The translations under genes were made by a program, and so were the position numbers. The notes beneath the pieces are model-generated. The model was not told the DNA's origin. It searched no databases and saw only the letters and a list, made by a program, of their open reading frames with translations. Below are positions 1 through 13,139 of a stretch of 64,000 nt of DNA, one piece after another (positions within the stretch are counted from its first letter, which is position 1; each line of letters starts with the position of its first letter). Source of the DNA: Margaritifera margaritifera (taxonomy: Eukaryota; Mollusca; Bivalvia; Unionida; Margaritiferidae). The stretch lies in NCBI GenBank assembly GCA_029931535.1, contig JAQPZY010001498.1, forward strand, positions 1,120,001 through 1,184,000. Reading direction: 5' to 3'.

Positions 1-93
1 TATTGTATTTTGTGCAAAGCTTCCAGCTTTGTCATGCTGAAAATGATTCTTAAATTTATATAGTATCTATGTCCTGGACCCCTAATACTAATT

Positions 94-350
94 TTAAATG
101 GTTTTGATCCAATGTAAATTTCCTGAGGTGTACAAATAACGATGTATAATTAAACCAACCCGAGAAGGCACCCAAACGGACCAGTTGTCTATTTTGCCGC
201 TGCGGAACGCCGTGCGATTTTCTGACAACAGGCTCTTCAGAGTCAAGTCCAAATTGCTTGCCCCCGTTAGATAGCTGGAGTTAGTCCATACGTCAAGAGG
301 GCTCACTCTCGCCTCTGCTTTCACCCAGAGGAGTGTTGTCCAATCTATCA
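94..350 (-). other. Possible exon of an unrecognised gene
   Basis: An open frame runs on the minus strand from about 447 down to 94. Its part below about 350 is less AT-rich than the surroundings. It is preceded on the minus strand by a pyrimidine tract ending in TAG (about 351-372), as at a splice acceptor. The translation includes LSENRTAFRSGKIDNW. I do not recognise a family. It could equally be chance or an old repeat; no partner exon was found nearby. Confidence 0.25.
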
Positions 351-447
351 TTAAAGAGAAAAAACATGCTATTGTGTTTATTATATTTTGATTTATCCAA
401 GAAACACATGAGCACCCTTTCTCTCTCTCTTTCTCAGTAGTCGTCAA

Positions 448-3400
448 GTATAATAGTATAATTGGGCTGAATGGTTTGAGTCAAGGGGGAGTATAGCATC
501 AAATAAGTGCCAAGGATATGAGCTGACATTACTTCAGATTTCACGGCATGGGAAAACGAAGCGCACCTTAAATCTGGAGACGGTTGCACATGCCCTGTAA
601 TTTGAAGTGATTCAGCGACATCCCGGCTGATTTGACGTAGGAAACCGTCGGCGTCAACCCTTCAAATGCATGGTTATAAAAAGCGGCGAATCTTGTCCCT
701 GTGGGCGGTAAGATGAGCCCTAAACGTCAGAGATGTCTGGGCCAATGATTCATAGATCAGAAAGAGCCGATAGGTTTTCCCGAAATTTATGATAAAGGTC
801 ACAGATCATACACTCATACATATATCAAATGGTTAAATATACATGTTGAAAAATGTATATTTACATAAATCAAATTAAAGACTTATATAGCTGATATGCC
901 AGTACCCCAAAAATCTATACCTTTAAGTTTTGAGAGTATTATTTTCACCCCACCCCCTAACAAAAAACAAAAAACAAATCAATAAACTAGATAGACTCTG
1001 ACATAAACAAAAACAGTAACAGTTCAAGCAACTCCTCGATAGAGAATTGAGACGGTGGTTCTATCTTGTAACCAACTAGCTTTCGCAGCAACACGTTGTA
1101 CGAAAACTATTAAAACTGTGTCTCACACAGTTAGACACAGTCTAACTTTTCGTTCTAAGCGTGGCTGAAACTGTTCCTGCCTTTTGTTTATGTCAGAGTT
1201 TACCAAGGGCTATCTAATTGTGCATGGATTGTTACCAGACAGAATTGTGCCTTAACTAAAATACTATAATCTCGTGCTTTTTCAGTTCCTTTTCGTGTCT
1301 GTAACCTTTGTCGCAATGGATGCAACGTTTAATGTCTTGCAAGAAGTCTGGAATGTATTACATTTCATGTTGCATGTTACTGATGAAACAAATTATTAAT
1401 ATTTCAGTTTAAATTGTATAGGATATTGCTATGATTTTAACTGAGATAACTATAATTTCGTCTAAATTTGTATATACGATATATATTGCTTTTTACATCC
1501 TATCTGGGAAGGCTATTGAAGTGCATGCAAATTAGCTCTTACCATTTGTAAAACCAAACGTATGGTTGTACTAGAAATGTTTAATTTGTGAAATAATACC
1601 ATCGAGTCTGTCTGGTCTACCGATTTTGTTTTAACTCTCTTGTGAAAATACTGCCCTTAGTTTTACTGGTCAGGTAATTTTTTCATATTGGTATAACAAG
1701 ACTCAAAGCCTGTTTATATATAGAAAAATGTGTTAACTCAACAGTAAATCAGTAATATATTTATACTTTATTCCTTCAAGCGCTGTCGCGTCATCATTAT
1801 ACATGCTTTTCAGGTAAGTACATTATTCTTTCAAAAAATATTTTGGAAAATAAAGAATTCGACGTCATTGTTATGTAAATTACGTCAATTTAAGAGGGCG
1901 AGATATAAACAGCTTCTTTACATCCATATACAACACCTGTATACAAAGCACATATGCATGACTTACATAACTATTGAACACACTTCACAGTCCAAGGCTA
2001 AACAAAACAAACTGGACAGAAAAGCACTCAACACAGGCCTTGTACTGCATCTTATGAAAGTGTATGTTTTCGTAAAAGACATTCACATACGCTTGTCTGC
2101 GTGCAAAATAGAAGAAAAAAATATGCGTCTTCGTTTTTATTTATAATGTTATTTTATTTAAACAAATAGATTAGACATAGCTTACCATATCGCGTGTTAA
2201 GTTCGAGTTACAGTTTGCACCAACCTATTGATATAAAAGACAGATGTGAATAAGCTGTGTTATTTGAACAATCTATGCGCTTTTGTTTTACATAAATAGT
2301 CTTTTCTTTCAATGAAAAATCTCGCAAACAAAATTGCAAAAATCCAGTTTACCTTATCCAAAATTATATCCCTCAATTTACCGGAAACAATTGCTGTGCA
2401 GGAAAATTTTACTAGTTTAATATTTTTTTCCATTTATTTATTTGCTAGCATACGCCCACGTGTTTATGCTAATCATATTTATCTGACGGATTAGCAAATG
2501 GCTCTCCATGAAGTTCAAGTAAAGAAAAAACGAATGTGCTTCGTAATTTCTAATCATTTCTCTGACTTTTCAACTAGATCTTTTTGCCTCTGATACTGAA
2601 AGCCTAATTGATTTTGTTGATTTTGTAGCTCAAAATTAGAAGAAATATATGTATATGTTCGTACTTTTCTTGAAACAACGTGTTCATGTGACAGTAAAAA
2701 TAGGAAAAATATGCATTACTTCTCAGTTTTGAATAGGGAATATAGGACGTTAAATTTATATTTGATTGATATAATGCGTTTTCCATATACGCTGAGGACA
2801 AAACTGTTACTTCAATAGATCACTCACCTCTAGTAAATGACATACATTAGGAGGACACACATTTATTGTGCACTGAACTTGAGATGACTTCATAGAATTA
2901 CATTCTCGTTGTCCAATGGGAAATTTGAAGAGTCTTTATATTTTGTAAATTGTATTGATTTTATTGATTTTATTGATTATATTGATTATTTTCAATGTTT
3001 ATAGATGAGGTATATATTTTCACTTGACAGCTTTAAGAAAACACCAAATAACAATCATGAAAAGCAAACTGTAGCTGACAGTGCGTGGGCACTTGTAAAT
3101 TTTAAAATAGTACCATCATTTTGGCGTGGGCCTTGTCCATGAACAATAAATAAAAAGACAAAATGATTCATTGAAATATTCAAATTACTGTACTGTCAGC
3201 TACTATCTACTTACTGGTCCTGGCTATGTATATGACAGTGCGATCGTACCGACCAGACTAAACCAGATTAAACCAAATAAGCCGAGCAATCCATCTAGTT
3301 ACCAAAAGCTGTACTGCTTCCCCCCCCCCCCCCACCTCCACGAAAACACACTTAAGGGTATTTAAATACGCACTAATTAAAATATCACATTAATTATAAA

Positions 3401-4140
3401 AATGACGTATTATCTTTTATGAGAACTGATTCTGAACACAGCGGTAGCTTACATTAAAATTTATCTGATCAAATTAAAAATGACAGACAGATGTCGCAAT
3501 CTCTCTTTGAGTCAAAGTAACAGTCACATTGCATTGTCAAAAAAGTTGAATATCAAAATCTAAAACATATACAAATATATTTTAAAAGATCTAGCTTGTC
3601 AAGGTAATTTATAAGATTTTCAAACGCAGACGTGAATAAATATTATACTCGTTTGAATGCTAAACTGGAACCGGTTTTAAAAATATTTTGTGACAACTTA
3701 AGAGTTGGCTGATGACATAATTGACAATGAAGGTTATATAATCTTTACACCTAATAAAAGAAAAATTTACAATCTACGAATAAAAGAGTGCTTTAACAAA
3801 ACATGGATAGAATTATCACATCTTGATGTAAACATCAGGTATATGAAATACAACAATACTATTAGCAGATCAAGACTTTAAAACATTCATTAAAAACTTG
3901 AATGTTTAAAACTCAGTCGTGAAGAGCATTTCATAAAAGACTATGATGTAACATAAGACCTAAAGGGAGCTGTACATTTTGATGACATTTAAAAATATCT
4001 AAAAAGTACCCGTTATCAAATCGTTTTCAAACACTTGCATGACAATTAAACTCGATGATGCGAGAGTTAAATCTATAACAAGGTAGCATGCAATTGTAAG
4101 TCACCGGGAACTGATAAATGTTTCGGCTGAAATATTCTCA
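448..4140. other. Gene-free AT-rich stretch
   Basis: No coding region can be supported. A TATA-like stretch (TATAAAAA, about 675) lies in a small GC-richer patch at 540-720. A short TTGATTTTA-type repeat lies at 2953-2992. A run of 14 C lies at 3320-3333. A short open stretch at about 3733-3880 (+) has no recognised homology. Confidence 0.6.
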
Positions 4141-4157
4141 ACTATGTTTGTTGTAGA

Positions 4158-4403
4158 GAAAAGAGGCTACGTAAATCACTTGAAGAGACTCTGGAAGAAG
4201 GCCTAACACGATTAGCGGCTACAGCTGAAACATTCGACAAAGCTGAAGAATTGCTGATTCATTACAAAGAATTGCTTAAAACTGTGGAGGCCTCTTCCAC
4301 TCCCTGCTATCTACAATTGAAAGATATGCTTGGAGGTGTTAAGGAAAGTATCCTGCTATTAAAAGAGGAAATAAAGAAGATACTACAACCGTTATTACGT
4401 TGA
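4158..4403 (+). CDS. Candidate terminal exon encoding a helical protein end
   Basis: An 81-codon frame begins just after a good acceptor-like sequence (TTTGTTGTAG at 4147-4156) and ends at TGA 4401-4403. It has no ATG near its start, so it would be the last exon of a multi-exon gene. The product is rich in Glu, Leu and Lys with heptad-like spacing (for example LEETLEEGLTRLAATAETF and KESILLLKEEIKK), predicting amphipathic helices or a coiled coil. Base composition is more balanced than in the flanks. No upstream exon was recognised in the preceding 4 kb, so the donor exon would lie outside the window or be very small. The family is unknown. A decayed retroelement coding piece is the alternative. 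Confidence 0.4.
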   Translation, partial: EKRLRKSLEETLEEGLTRLAATAETFDKAEELLIHYKELLKTVEASSTPCYLQLKDMLGGVKESILLLKEEIKKILQPLLR

Positions 4404-4777
4404 CCAAACGTACGACAAATACGAAGGATACATGAGCAACAATTGTGAATTTAACAATAACAATCCTTACTTATTAATGTTAACGTTTAATTTGAAAGAC
4501 GTCGCCTGTAATTTAGTATTTTTTAAGCTATAGACAGCTGAATTTTTTTTGTTAGAAGATGTGCCAGATGCAAATGATAATGATGAGAAGTACAAATCAC
4601 ACTGATTGTTTAGAGTCTTTGCAAAATTACCTTATTATTGGTAATCTCTTGAAAAAGTTAACACTACATATTTATGTTTTGAATCACACTGAAAGGTAAT
4701 CGGTCACTGGGTGTCTACCGTTATGTTTAGCTATCGTATTGAAATCTTAAGCGGAAGAAACAATGCTACTATGCGCA

Positions 4778-5431
4778 GCCATTTTTGGACGAGTCCACTA
4801 GGAAAGGATGTTCAATTGTTTAGGTGGCGGCACTCACCATGACGTATGCTCTTTCAATAATTTATGCTCACGCACTTGGACGTATAGACTGACTATTGCA
4901 CACACCCACCCCCGCTCAAAATCCAATGGCACAATTGCCAGCAGCTACCGCTGATCTTCGCTATCCATTGGTCGTCGATCCACATAGTTCCGCATCGATC
5001 CTTGTCATATGTAGCTAGCCAAAACAGCATCTACCGCTCCGCTGTCTGATTGGATGCAGCTCGAGGAAACTGATCCAATCAGATTGATCGTAACATTGAC
5101 CTAGGAAGACAGTTGGAAATACACATAGCAGCTTGGGTAGACAACGACACATGTTGCGTGTAAATTTATTCACTTTAAACCTTTCATACACGTTTTTCTT
5201 CTAAGTCAAGGCATGTGGACGTCATGGAAGTCGCCATTTTGAAAACCTAACAGATCAAGTAACGAGCTCTCTGATTGTCAATTGATTTTGCTTGCTATAG
5301 ATAGGAACTCTTCATTCGCAAGAGGGCACTTGCTCAAACGCTGCATTTGGACTAGCTACATATGCCATGGGTCAATGTGGAACGAACTTGATCGATGACC
5401 CTAGGCTAGCGAAATTTGGCCGCCATGTTGG
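4778..5431. promoter_or_regulatory. Promoter-like cluster of CCAAT and YY1-like sites
   Basis: Four CCAAT boxes in both orientations (4923-4927, 4967-4971 reverse, 5049-5053 reverse, 5075-5079) sit between three matches to the YY1-type core: GCCATTTTT at 4778, GCCATTTTG at 5233, and GCCGCCATGTTGG at 5419-5431. The segment is richer in G+C than its surroundings. In animals such clusters mark housekeeping or bidirectional promoters. No exon can be assigned to it on either side. Confidence 0.35.
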
Positions 5432-6346
5432 TCCCGAAATGCATAGTTTGTGTTTCGTTTAGACTCAACGTTCCAGGCCATTTTAAGACTAATGCGACTT
5501 GGATTGACTAGCAACAACTAATCCATGAAACAAAATGATAAGGTATCCACAAGTTTAAGCCCGATATGAGTATTAGGTATTTATTTAAAGAAAAAACTAC
5601 ATTGATCGTAACTCGTAAGACTTATACTGTAGACATTAGCATTTATAAATTTACTCTCCATGTACATACTAGTACCCTTATACAGACAAGAAAACTCACT
5701 TATTCAGTCGCAAAACAATCATGGTAAGGTATTGAAAGAAAATATGCAATTTTTCATAGAATCCGATACTTTCTTTCAATCGAATCATTATCTGAAAGTA
5801 GGGAATAATGATCATGCTGTTTATCATGAGTACTGATTATTTACTGAGGAGGTTACAAGGGTATTTTGAAAACCTCCGTTCCTCTAACCGTCTGTCCTCC
5901 GTTTTGCCATTGCATCCATCCATCATGTTTTATTCACCAACATAATCATGCAGAATCACACATAATTTGACAATATATTTTTCCACATTCTGATATAGTA
6001 CATAGATCCTGCATTCGCCAAAATATTTTTAATTCTTGACCAACCTCACTCCTTCGATCCAATTTGCATATCTTCAATTCCATCGGTCTCTCGTGCCAAC
6101 TTGACAGCAAAATTACTCTAGAAGCTTTGATCCGTGAATCTAAATGCAGTTTTTCATGATTCATTTTGGAAAAGATTTAGTTACATCTGAATAATTGTTG
6201 TAAGTTACAAATTCTATATGCCAACAAGAGGGAATGTATCTCTGGATCCAACAGAAGAAAACGTGTTAGTATGAAGTGAAGCTACATAGAAAAACTTCAT
6301 TATCTATATGGAACATGTTAGAGAGTTATTATCCCAAGGTATGGTA

Positions 6347-6348
<2 letters not shown>
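5432..6348. other. No recognisable gene
   Basis: The stretch contains a 72-codon open frame on the minus strand (5946-6164) without recognised similarity and with no convincing splice signals. I see nothing else that can be supported. Confidence 0.5.

Positions 6349-6431
<83 letters not shown>
6349..6431. repeat. (CT)n microsatellite
   Basis: About 41 uninterrupted CT units. Confidence 0.98.
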
Positions 6432-6434
<3 letters not shown>

Positions 6435-7032
6435 TACCTTTAGTATGATTAATTTGAGACGGGTGTAAATATACAGATTTTCATATTACAGGTGATTTGG
6501 AGAATCGGATCTTTTTAATATACTCATAATTTTCCTATTCTAACGAGTGTTTGCTCACGTAGGCATACGGAATATATATTATTTTAAAATGTATGCACGT
6601 ATAACAAGACAGCTAATCGAGTCAAATATGATTTGTGAAATGAGAGGAAATAAATATTAATAACTTTGTTAGATATTTGTTTGAACTGGGATACAGTCAA
6701 AGAAGGAAATGCATTGAAAATAATCGTTGACTGTGAAATTAAACTCATAAATATATATTTGATAGTTATGAAAATACATTAAATTTTAACAGCTTTTACA
6801 ATCTAAACACCTTTGCATCTTTTTTAGAAGAAAACTCAGCCTAACGTGCACTGTTGTATGTTGTAACTGAAACTAGAATTCCCAGGTTGTTTTTAGCCTT
6901 TTACTTTCTCTATGCCAAGATAACTTATTCAACAGCCAGAATTAAAGGCTGATGTTGGCAATTACTAAATAGTTTATCATAATTTGTCTCCATAAATATG
7001 CTTATATCAAACTGATGTACAAATGCAGTTAA

Positions 7033-7034
<2 letters not shown>

Positions 7035-7097
<63 letters not shown>
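7035..7097. repeat. (CT)n microsatellite
   Basis: About 31 CT units. The open frames through it on both strands encode only Leu-Ser or Glu-Arg repeats and are artefacts. Confidence 0.98.
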
Positions 7098-7099
<2 letters not shown>

Positions 7100-9402
7100 G
7101 AATATATGGAAATTCAGAATCAAACAGCTTGACACCATAAACTTGGCAATAAATCTTATTTTCAGTCTGCAGTTACAACAAAAAAGAAAGTCCGCATTTA
7201 TATAAAAGGTCACAGTATATAATATATGTATATTAGTCTAATATAAAATAATTGGGAATCGGAAGAAGAAAAAAAAAGGAAATATTCTTCAGCTTGCGCA
7301 AATTTAATTACAACAGTAATTTTGAACGAAAATTGAGCAATAAACACAAATACTCCAAACATGGTAAGTTTAGAAATGTAATTTCTATTATTAAAAAACA
7401 AAATCCGCACTTCTAAAGCATCCGTCCGTATATCAGTAACGATGACGGAAAATCCTTATGATACAAAACGGGTAATAAATGCACATACTGCAGCACCCCA
7501 GGCCACTTTAACAGTAACATACAATGTACCCTCTGATGTGTGAGTGTCGATTGAAGAGTGGGTTAAAGGATTAGTCTACAATTAAGTATTAGTTAGACGA
7601 TAAGCGTGATTGGGATACCGAATATATTGTAGGGTGGGGCAAAAAAATCGTGTTGGTAGATAAATCGAGGGCTCTTTAGCGCTCGAGTTTTTTTCTGCTA
7701 ATATACCCTTTGAGTCCCCCACCTACGATTTTACTGGTATCACACGAGAGAATATTGTCTAATTGATCTATCGTATGACCGCGACTTTCTTTCCGATTTG
7801 TATGTGAGCAACTATCGTTTTCTCACCCATCCTATATTGAAAAAAAAATGAACTCAGAGATCTACAGGAAAAACATCAACAAGAACAACCCATGGTTCTC
7901 ATATACCTGCGCGGTCGAAAGTAAACAATCCGTACACGAGGTCAGCGTGATTAAAGAATGTTTTATGTGAAGTGAGAAAAGCATAGATTGACTTCTGTTG
8001 TGTCTAAGGTTTCAATTTCTGATTAAATATATTTAAATGGAATACAATTTAATTATACTCACTATTTTGTATTTATATGTAATAAATATTCGATTTGTTT
8101 TCAATGATTTTCATATATATTAACATATTTTCGTTATTTATATGCAATAAATATAATTCATATTCAATACATTTTACTTTTTTTGATTGATATTTAATAT
8201 TTATTGTGCATGTTCAATTAATGTATTCATGTGAAAGACTTCCTACAACGTTTGACACACCACATTGACTAGGTGGGGACTACTAAACATTCAAAGTATT
8301 AAATTACATGGAAATAAGCAATCACTGTTCTCAGGAGTCAGGACTATACAAGAGATGTCTAATGGCCAGATGGTATACGCGAAGATGACGCGCTCAAGCT
8401 ATTTAACCGAACAGTGGCGACTAAGGGTAAATGGCGCCCGGGGTGACGATGATGGCCCAAAGGGCCAGAATACGAGGCCTACATTTTTATCAGCAGTTTT
8501 GGCGCCACATGACCTCTGGCGCCCCCTCTCCTACTTCCCCCCCCCCCCCCCGTTAGTACGCTACAGCTACCGAATCTAATCTTTGCCATCCCAGTGATAT
8601 ATTCATAACAACAATTCACTGGCTGGCCGCTAATCTATCACTAATAGATGTCTGGTCGACAAAATAATTGAGATTTTGTGAGTAAATTATATTATTATAT
8701 CGATTTCGTGAAAATAAATCAGATCTAATCATTAAACATCCATAATGCAGTGTAGATCTGTTAACGAGATGCAGAGAAACCTGTGTGCAAAGACTACTCT
8801 GAGGACAATCTGGAAGTGGTCTTTATAAGCAGGTCGTCTTTATATACATGTTTTGATTTATGTATAAATGAAACCTATGGACCTTTGCTTTTATACTCAG
8901 ATGGTCCTTAAATACAGTCCTTATATAATAGTTACTATAAAGGTTCTCTTATTTATTTACGTTACTACTTATAAAAATTATTTTATCATGAAAAAGTAAA
9001 TATCGCATTTTTTTCCAATTACTAAAATGCTTCACAATGTGCAGATATAGTTTTAAATAAGACTTTTATTTCTGTGCAGGTAATAATTGCTTACTTTGAT
9101 CAAAACTTGATAATGCATGGAAAAGGTAACATTTTAATCAAAGCTATGTTGCGAAATTTTAAATGAAACATGTCTCTTATGTTTACATCAATAGAAAATA
9201 TTACGTAACATAGCCATAAAGATTATTAAACGCCATTCTCGGTAAAATTTGTTTTCTCAAGTTACACCACGCCCTAATTTACACTTAAATTATTTCAGTC
9301 GACCTTTTATAGGTCAATAAGGGGTGGAACATTTATAAACATTTCTTAACACATTTTAAACACCATCTGCAATATTAAAGTATAATATCATGTAAATTGT
9401 CT
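7098..9402. other. Gene-free stretch with possible old interspersed repeats
   Basis: Mostly AT-rich. A GC-richer patch at about 8330-8540 ends in a poly-C run (8539-8552) and has an open frame (8265-8579) with no recognised family. At 8810-8935 a degenerate series built on variants of GGTCTTTATA resembles an old repeat that seems to recur in reverse near 38.2 kb. Confidence 0.4.
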
Positions 9403-9527
9403 ACACATCAACATTGTAAGTTCTTATCGTGTGACTTGTATACACATCAACATTGTGATGTCTCATCGTGTGACTTGTATTCACATCAACATTGTGAGGT
9501 CTCATCGTGTGACTTGTGTACACATCA
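9403..9527. repeat. 39-bp tandem repeat, three copies
   Basis: The unit starts ACACATCAACATTGT and contains ATCGTGTGACTTGT. There are three full copies plus the start of a fourth. Because 39 is divisible by 3, the minus-strand frame here reads as 13-residue repeats, which is not evidence of a protein. A short (AC)n follows at about 9709-9731. Confidence 0.9.
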
Positions 9528-10079
9528 GTGATGAGATGACAGTAGTAAATAGGTGTGTATTCTCTCATTTCTAAAGTAATTATCATAAGTCTTAGTAAAA
9601 TACGAAATGCGTATATTTTTACTTTTAGGTATATGTTTAACAAGTTTTTCCAAGGACAATCTTTAAACATTTTTATCAAGTCTTCCTAAGTCAGGTCTTA
9701 CAACAAAGACACACACACACACACACACACAAACACTAAATATATACTAATGTGTCGTCACTGAACCCATCCTTACTTGTCTTACATAATTATGATAGTA
9801 CAATAACACCGGGTTTGAATATCGACTTCAGTGTCTTCCAAATATAAATCAAAATATATTTAGTAGGTGTACTGCTTAGTTCTAAACAGATGGAAGATCT
9901 GAAAAAGGAATATTGACAGTGCTGCGTGAACACGAGGTCCAAGATTACTGAATAATAATTATTTTGCTCTGAATCAGGAAATCATGCTCTTTTAAGAAGA
10001 TGTCATCGTTTTCTTTGTTAATTGAGTATTACCATACAAGAGAGATTGCAAATCTAACTGAGTAAGAATACGATATCAG

Positions 10080-10635
10080 GTGTTTTGCCTAGTTACAACA
10101 TAATTTTTACAATGTAGGAAAAATGTTCCATACTTTCTATTTCTCCACAAGAACATAGAGTAGAATCAGCACTATTTATATTAGATAGGTGTTCTGTCAA
10201 TTCACTGCGTTGTAACCCGTGGATGTAAAATATGTCCATTTCTTTTCACTACCAAGAAAATTATGAAATTATAATCATATCCACATTTAAAAATCGCCGT
10301 AAGTTCGTAATAGAAGAATTGTTTCTTATTTCAATCAGTATCGAATTCCAGTCCCTAATTGTGGCCACAAGGAAGGAAGAACTCTATAATTACGCTGAGC
10401 ATATTATTGTTTGGATATCTGAAGTATTACAGAGAAAACGCCCAGAAATGTTTCCCCGCTGGTTAGATATGATGTTTTGTAGGCATTGAGGACATCTTCC
10501 GTGATACATTTTTTTAAAAAGTGCAAAAGTCCGTGCTTTTTTCGTCGGGCTTCAAGTTTTTCCCACCCTATTTGACTAAACAATAAATCAGTATTAGTAA
10601 TCTCATTTGCCCCTGTGACTATTCTCATAGCCTAT
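10080..10635 (-). mobile_element. LINE 3' coding remnant (RT C-terminal region), minus strand
   Basis: Reading the minus strand, the first frame begins with RIVTGA and contains IGWEKLEARRKKH. After a frameshift comes TIRDWNSI, and after another LCSCGEIES with a following EH. This order matches the region after the polymerase domain of many invertebrate non-LTR retrotransposons, ending in the small Cys/His motif. At least two frameshifts and several stops make it a dead remnant. It breaks off sharply at about 10635, next to the start of the plus-strand LINE, and may be one half of a split copy whose N-terminal RT piece lies at 12625-12834. Confidence 0.75.
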
Positions 10636-10639
10636 ATAT

Positions 10640-12480
10640 TGATTTTTTTTTTCTTAATAGTTTAAAGGATGAACTAATTTTCTCAGAAGTTCGTAACTTT
10701 ATTAATCACTTTGATTTGTTAGGGCTAGCAGAAACAAAATTAGCTGTGTTAGAGAATCATTCTTTGTACACTAAAAATCGAATTTCAAAGGCAAACATTT
10801 CATCTGGTGGGATTGCATTCTCTACCAGGAAAGAGTTAAAAAAGACTATTTATATGAGAATGAAAATTGCTGCGATTTTGTGTATTGGATATGAATAGAA
10901 ATAGAAGACAAAATGTTTGATACTGGTAATGATATTATAGTTGGTGTCGTTTACATTCCACATGAGAGATCACCTTACACCTCAAATGATGATTTCGATC
11001 AAAAAGAAAATGAAGTGTTTGATTTGTTTCATGCTACAAAATATGTATACTTAATCTGTGACTTTAATGCAAGAACAAAGAATCTGCAAGATTATGAGTT
11101 ACTTAGTGATAACGGTCATAACTTTCCTTCAGTAAATGAAGATGTATTTCAGAGTCCTAATAATACCAATCAGCTCAAAATAAAACCAATATATAAAAAG
11201 GAGACCCTAATCAATCTAGGAATTATAGACCTATAACATTACTTATAAACGCTTTTAACCTCAATCATCAGCAATAAATTAATGAGTATTACTCTGATAT
11301 TTCATTTTTAAATGAATATCAGGCTGTATTTTAATCAGGCTATTCTACCACTGATTATATTTTTCCAATACATAATCTCACAGAATATATGAAATTGCCA
11401 ACAAGAAATTACATTGTCTATTTGTTGATTTTGGAAAAACTTTTATTAATATATGGAGAACAGGATTATGGAGAAAGTCTTAAAAAGCGGTGTTTCATGG
11501 AAATTCTTTAATGTCATACATAATATGTATAAAGATACTAAATCAAGTATAAATGTCAATGGTAATGTTTCTAATTTTCTTTTTGCCCTGCATAAAAGAA
11601 ACTCGCCAGGGTGAAAATCTATAACCATTACTGTTTGCTATTTATCTAAATGACCTTAAAAAATACCTTGAATCGAAACATTGCAATTGCATCAAACTAA
11701 AAAATTTATGATGATGAAATCACTTAATATTTCAAATTATTGTACTTCTTTATGCAGATGATACAATTCTCGTCGCAGAGAACCCCAACGATCTCAAATC
11801 TTTGATCAATAATTTTAGTATTTATTGCAAAGATTGTAAATTAAAAGTGAATGTGAACAAAACACAAGCACTAATTGTCTGTAAAGATTATAAGACACAA
11901 CTTGACTGTACGTCTAAAGGTACGATACTAGAAGAGGTTAATGTATTTTTAATCAGTACATTTATCTTGGGATTCTTCTGAGTAAGACCGTAAGATTTCT
12001 CAAAGCTGTAAAGCAAACAATATCAAAAGCCAAGAAATCATTATTCTTGTTTTAAAAAGGCTTCTATGGAATATTGACCTACCTATAGATTGCCAGGTAA
12101 AACTATTCGATAGCACCGTAGAACCTATTTTACTATATGGGTCGGACATTTTGGGTTTTGAAAATTGCGAAATCATTGAGAGAATTCATAAAGATTTTCT
12201 AAGATGGGTTTAAAAATGTAAAAAGAGTACCCCGTTTTACATGCTTTATGAATAAACTGGAAGAGAACCACTTACACTTAAAGTGAAAATAAACGACATC
12301 AAATATAGGTGAGCGGAATAAATCTTGTCTATTGTCTTTGATCACGTCCAAAGCGTTCCAAAAAGTAAATTGAGAATGCAACGACTGATTGACAGTCGAG
12401 TCACCCGGGAGAAACACGGAGTGAAAGAGGGAGATAATATGAAGAAATCTAGAAGGTTTTATGCAGAATCCTTTCAATCA
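10640..12480 (+). mobile_element. Degenerate non-LTR retrotransposon (endonuclease plus RT), plus strand
   Basis: The first part encodes an APE-type endonuclease: LLGLAETKL near 10716 carries the metal-binding Glu, then GVVYIPHERSPY near 10943, then CDFNAR, where the usual Gly before Asp is Cys. The RT follows after an apparent internal deletion: GDPNQSRNYRPITLL at 11200-11244, the catalytic YADD at 11751-11762 within LLYADDTILVAENPND, then LYGSDILGFENC at about 12135-12170. The frame changes several times and stops are frequent, so it is inactive. The motifs suit a CR1/jockey-like LINE of molluscs, but the clade is not certain. Both sides are bounded by minus-strand LINE pieces. Confidence 0.85.
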
Positions 12481-12624
12481 CTTTTGCAATGCAGCTAAGT
12501 TAGGATATTGGTTTATATCACTTTTATCATTTTTCTTAACCACGGATGTTACAATGGCCAGATTCCATTAAGGGGGAAATTTATATTTATTTAGTGGAGA
12601 GTTAAATAGGTGAGTGAGAGTTTA

Positions 12625-12834
12625 TCAAATTTGGTCAGCTGATTCCTTCAAGAGTTTTGAGCTAACGAGATATGGGCATGAAGATTTGTTTGCATCAAGA
12701 TTTGAGACTATTCTGTTGACTTCATCAATGGTTATCACAACTGAGTCAAGAACAGTGTCAGTTGTAATATTTTTGTTTAAAATCTTTCTTCCACTATCAG
12801 CAACCGTGAATTGCAATGAAAAATAATTGTTCAA
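12625..12834 (-). mobile_element. LINE RT N-terminal fragment, minus strand
   Basis: A 69-codon minus-strand frame carries ITIDEVNRIVSNLDANKSS and then LLKESADQI, the typical entry to a LINE reverse transcriptase domain just before the finger region. The catalytic part is absent. Its orientation and position fit the 5' side of the minus-strand LINE whose 3' side lies at 10080-10635, with the plus-strand LINE between them. Confidence 0.7.
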
Positions 12835-12879
12835 AGCCCGAGCTTTCTAGATCTCGTCCTCACAGTATTGGCCAAGATA

Positions 12880-12948
12880 GCAAACTAGGAGGGGAGGTGT
12901 GCTGAGAGGGGGGAGGGGAGGTGTGCGGAGAGGGGGGAGGGTGTAGCC
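12880..12948 (+). other. G-rich tract, possible quadruplex former
   Basis: Repeated blocks of 3-6 G (AGGAGGGGAGGTGTG-type units, about two copies) lie in otherwise AT-rich DNA. There are at least four G3+ runs with short loops. Confidence 0.6.
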
Positions 12949-13139
12949 GTACCATTTAGTGTTCTATCTTCCACAAGTATTCGGATTGTAGATTTATATT
13001 TGAATAAGTGTGTTTGCCAATTTTCTGCATGGACGCATTCCACCGTCAGCATTTATTATTTACATCGAAATTCAATCCATCAATAACTTACGGTGGCCGA
13101 TATATGACATGATTATCATTCATGTTATAAAATAGTTTC

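Noticed and set aside
10716..11236. Host gene with endonuclease domain
   Set aside because: The motifs, order and following RT show it is part of a LINE.
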